Assembly (NCBI GenBank): GCA_028825345.1 | Contig: JAPKAJ010000131.1 | Span: 1 to 6,215 of the forward strand | Reading direction: 5' to 3' | DNA: 6,215 nt | Source: Arenicellales bacterium | Lineage (GTDB): Bacteria; Pseudomonadota; Gammaproteobacteria; Arenicellales; UBA868 | Program-made: the position numbers and the translations under genes | The notes under the pieces: generated by a model | Told to the model about the DNA's origin: nothing | Database searches by the model: none | What the model saw: only the letters and a program-made list of their open reading frames with translations | In this document: in pieces, positions 5,890-6,215 of the stretch | How positions within the stretch are numbered: the stretch's first letter is position 1 | Layout: every line of letters begins with the position of its first letter

Positions 5890-6215
5890 CTACCCTCTGG
5901 GTAACAGATTGTCAGGATCATAAAGACCTTTGCAGCCCACTGCCTCTACTCTTATGGGGAATGGTTCGTCAAAGTACTCCATGATCAGTTCGCGCCCCTG
6001 TTCAGCATAGGCTTTTGGCAGGTACCCCAGGGCGATATTCTTACCAACAGAAGGGCCATAAGCGATGCTGGTGGCATAGGAGCGTCGACCGATATCATCG
6101 ATCAGAACCTGGTTGGTGCCTGGGTCCAGGATCGGCCATTGACCCACCGGGTAGCGGGCGATCCCCTTCGAATCTATATTGTCCGTCATAACCATCGTGC
6201 AAAGATAAGCTGGTT
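5890..6215 (-). CDS. GcvT/dimethylglycine-dehydrogenase-type protein, C-terminal end only
   Basis: The last 107 residues of a larger protein are visible. The frame stays open to the window edge (AYLCT precedes the first internal ATG at 6195), so the gene starts outside. The segment matches the C-terminal barrel of the aminomethyltransferase superfamily. It has a glycine/proline-rich stretch (PVGQWPILD), then RRSYATSIAYGPSVGKNIAL, then GYLPKAYAEQG and a final LYDPDN. Members transfer one-carbon units from aminomethyl or N-methyl groups to tetrahydrofolate: glycine cleavage T protein, the C-terminal half of dimethylglycine and sarcosine dehydrogenases, and DMSP demethylase. The final YDPDN-type ending resembles the large FAD-dependent dimethylglycine-dehydrogenase-like proteins, but without the N-terminus this cannot be decided. 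It lies upstream of the kinase on the same strand with a 129-base gap, consistent with methylated-amine metabolism. Confidence 0.8.
   Translation of the reverse strand, partial: PAYLCTMVMTDNIDSKGIARYPVGQWPILDPGTNQVLIDDIGRRSYATSIAYGPSVGKNIALGYLPKAYAEQGRELIMEYFDEPFPIRVEAVGCKGLYDPDNLLPRG

Overview
The window looks like proteobacterial chromosomal DNA of roughly balanced base composition. Genes are tightly packed, most share one strand, and the ends of neighbouring genes overlap. A marine or soil gammaproteobacterium is a plausible guess from the gene content, but nothing in the sequence fixes the taxon. There is no sign of a mobile element, CRISPR array, tRNA or rRNA.

Layout. Positions 1-830 (+) hold most of an EamA/DMT-type membrane transporter whose N-terminus lies before the window. 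It converges, with a 21-base gap, on a long minus-strand series. In transcription order (right to left) this is: the C-terminal end of a GcvT/dimethylglycine-dehydrogenase-type protein (6215-5890); a choline/ethanolamine-kinase-like phosphotransferase (5760-4834); a phosphoethanolamine N-methyltransferase (4850-4071) that overlaps the kinase by 17 bases; a roughly 520-base stretch with one doubtful 83-codon ORF and several short repeats; and then three consecutive Fe(II)/2-oxoglutarate oxygenases. These are one PhyH-type (3550-2645) and two TauD/TfdA-type (2584-1730 and 1730-852), the last two joined by a one-base TAATG stop/start overlap.

How the genes may work together. The kinase and methyltransferase form a coherent pair. 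Phosphorylation of ethanolamine (or a methylated ethanolamine) followed by SAM-dependent N-methylation would give phosphocholine, the 'phosphobase' route best known from plants, nematodes and Plasmodium. The methyltransferase keeps the substrate-binding and catalytic residues of the Plasmodium enzyme as I recall them. The GcvT-type neighbour belongs to a superfamily that moves one-carbon units from N-methyl or aminomethyl groups to tetrahydrofolate, so the right half centres on methylated amines. The three oxygenases each keep a complete iron-binding triad, but their substrates cannot be read from sequence. Their position next to a phosphobase module suggests oxidation of a choline-, phosphonate- or related small molecule. 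That link is inference, because the 520-base gap may separate two transcription units.
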